Source: Allocoleopsis sp036703385
GTDB taxonomy: Bacteria; Cyanobacteriota; Cyanobacteriia; Cyanobacteriales; Coleofasciculaceae
NCBI RefSeq assembly: GCF_036703385.1
Contig: NZ_DATNPA010000173.1
Coordinates: forward strand, 1 to 7,028
Direction of reading: 5' to 3'
Length of the DNA stretch: 7,028 bases
The translations under genes and the position numbers were made by a program. This document shows, in pieces, positions 6,579-7,028 of this stretch; positions within the stretch are counted from its first letter, which is position 1, and every line of letters starts with the position of its first letter. The notes under the pieces were generated by a model. That model was not told the origin of the DNA, ran no database searches, and saw nothing but the letters and a program-made list of their open reading frames with translations.

Positions 6579-7028
6579 ATGGCGAATTTAATCGTCGTGT
6601 ATGATGCCTGTGTTTTATATCCAGCACCGTTACGCGATTTTTTGATGTGGCTGGCACTCACGGACTTATTTAAGGCGCGTTGGACAGAGGAAATTCACGA
6701 CGAGTGGATGCGAAATGTTCTAAAAAATCGTTCTGAGCTTACTTTAGAACAGCTCACTAGAACTAAAAATTTGATGAATGCTAGCGTCAGAGATTGCTTG
6801 GTGACAGGTTACGAAGATATTATCCCAGAGTTGCAACTTCCAGATCCAGGCGATCGCCACATACTTGCAGCAGCAATTCGCTGTGATGCCAGTTTTATCA
6901 TTACTTTTAATCTTAAAGACTTTCCCCAGCAAGTTCTGGCACCTTACGGCGTTGAAGTTCGGCATCCCGATAATTTTATCTTGGATTTGTTTGGCCTTAA
7001 CTTTAAAGCAATCTGCAAAGCGGCACAA
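6579..7028 (+). CDS. PIN-domain RNase-like toxin (VapC/COG1569-like), 3'-truncated by window edge
   Basis: The gene is open from ATG 6579 to the right edge, 150 residues with no stop. The start lies 3 nt after the upstream stop (TGA at 6573-6575), so translation is probably coupled; the ATG at 6575 that overlaps that stop is in another frame. PIN landmarks: VVYDACVLYP with acidic residue D9 at the end of strand 1; WTEEIHDEW with E42 (or E38); LPDPGDRHILAAA with D89/D92; and FIITFNLKDFP with D114. These acidic residues are expected to bind the metal in a single-strand RNA-cutting site. Family knowledge: PIN toxins cut RNAs such as tRNA or rRNA and are held inactive by the partner antitoxin. 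Nothing in the visible part suggests inactivation. Relatives of this type are usually somewhat longer, so a few dozen residues are probably missing. The target RNA is unknown. Confidence 0.87.
   Translation, partial: MANLIVVYDACVLYPAPLRDFLMWLALTDLFKARWTEEIHDEWMRNVLKNRSELTLEQLTRTKNLMNASVRDCLVTGYEDIIPELQLPDPGDRHILAAAIRCDASFIITFNLKDFPQQVLAPYGVEVRHPDNFILDLFGLNFKAICKAAQ

Overview
The window looks like chromosomal DNA from a cyanobacterium. It carries three copies of the HIP1 octamer GCGATCGC (3380-3387, 5730-5737, 6850-6857). The large first gene has the features of a cyanobacterial TamB-type protein, and the 4370-4594 gap is packed with short inverted and tandem repeats of the kind scattered through cyanobacterial genomes. 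No rRNA, tRNA, CRISPR array, transposase or phage gene was found.

Layout. (1) 2-4369, plus strand: most of a giant TamB/DUF490 envelope protein, open at the left edge. It begins inside a tandem array of 70-residue (210-nt) repeats and runs to a C-terminal Phe. (2) 4370-4594: a repeat-rich gap between two convergent genes. (3) 4595-5557, minus strand: an exported zinc amidase of the Amidase_2/PGRP fold, predicted to cut peptidoglycan. It has a strong sigma70-type promoter at 5677-5705, and a 10-bp inverted repeat overlaps the -10 box. (4) 5706-6104: an AT-rich gap with several palindromes, possible decayed coding fragments and a 13-bp RNA-type hairpin. (5) 6105-6575 and 6579-7028, plus strand: a two-gene unit made of a MerR/excisionase-type HTH protein and a PIN-domain protein. 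This is very probably a type II toxin-antitoxin pair; the toxin gene runs off the right edge.

How they relate. TamB and the amidase both act in the cell envelope (lipid or outer-membrane transport, and peptidoglycan cleavage), but they are convergent and need not be co-regulated. The HTH/PIN pair is a separate accessory module, transcribed away from the amidase.

No wholly new system can be shown from the sequence alone. The best leads are the mosaic repeat array in the TamB homologue, the inverted repeat over the amidase promoter, and the hairpin just upstream of the toxin-antitoxin start codon.
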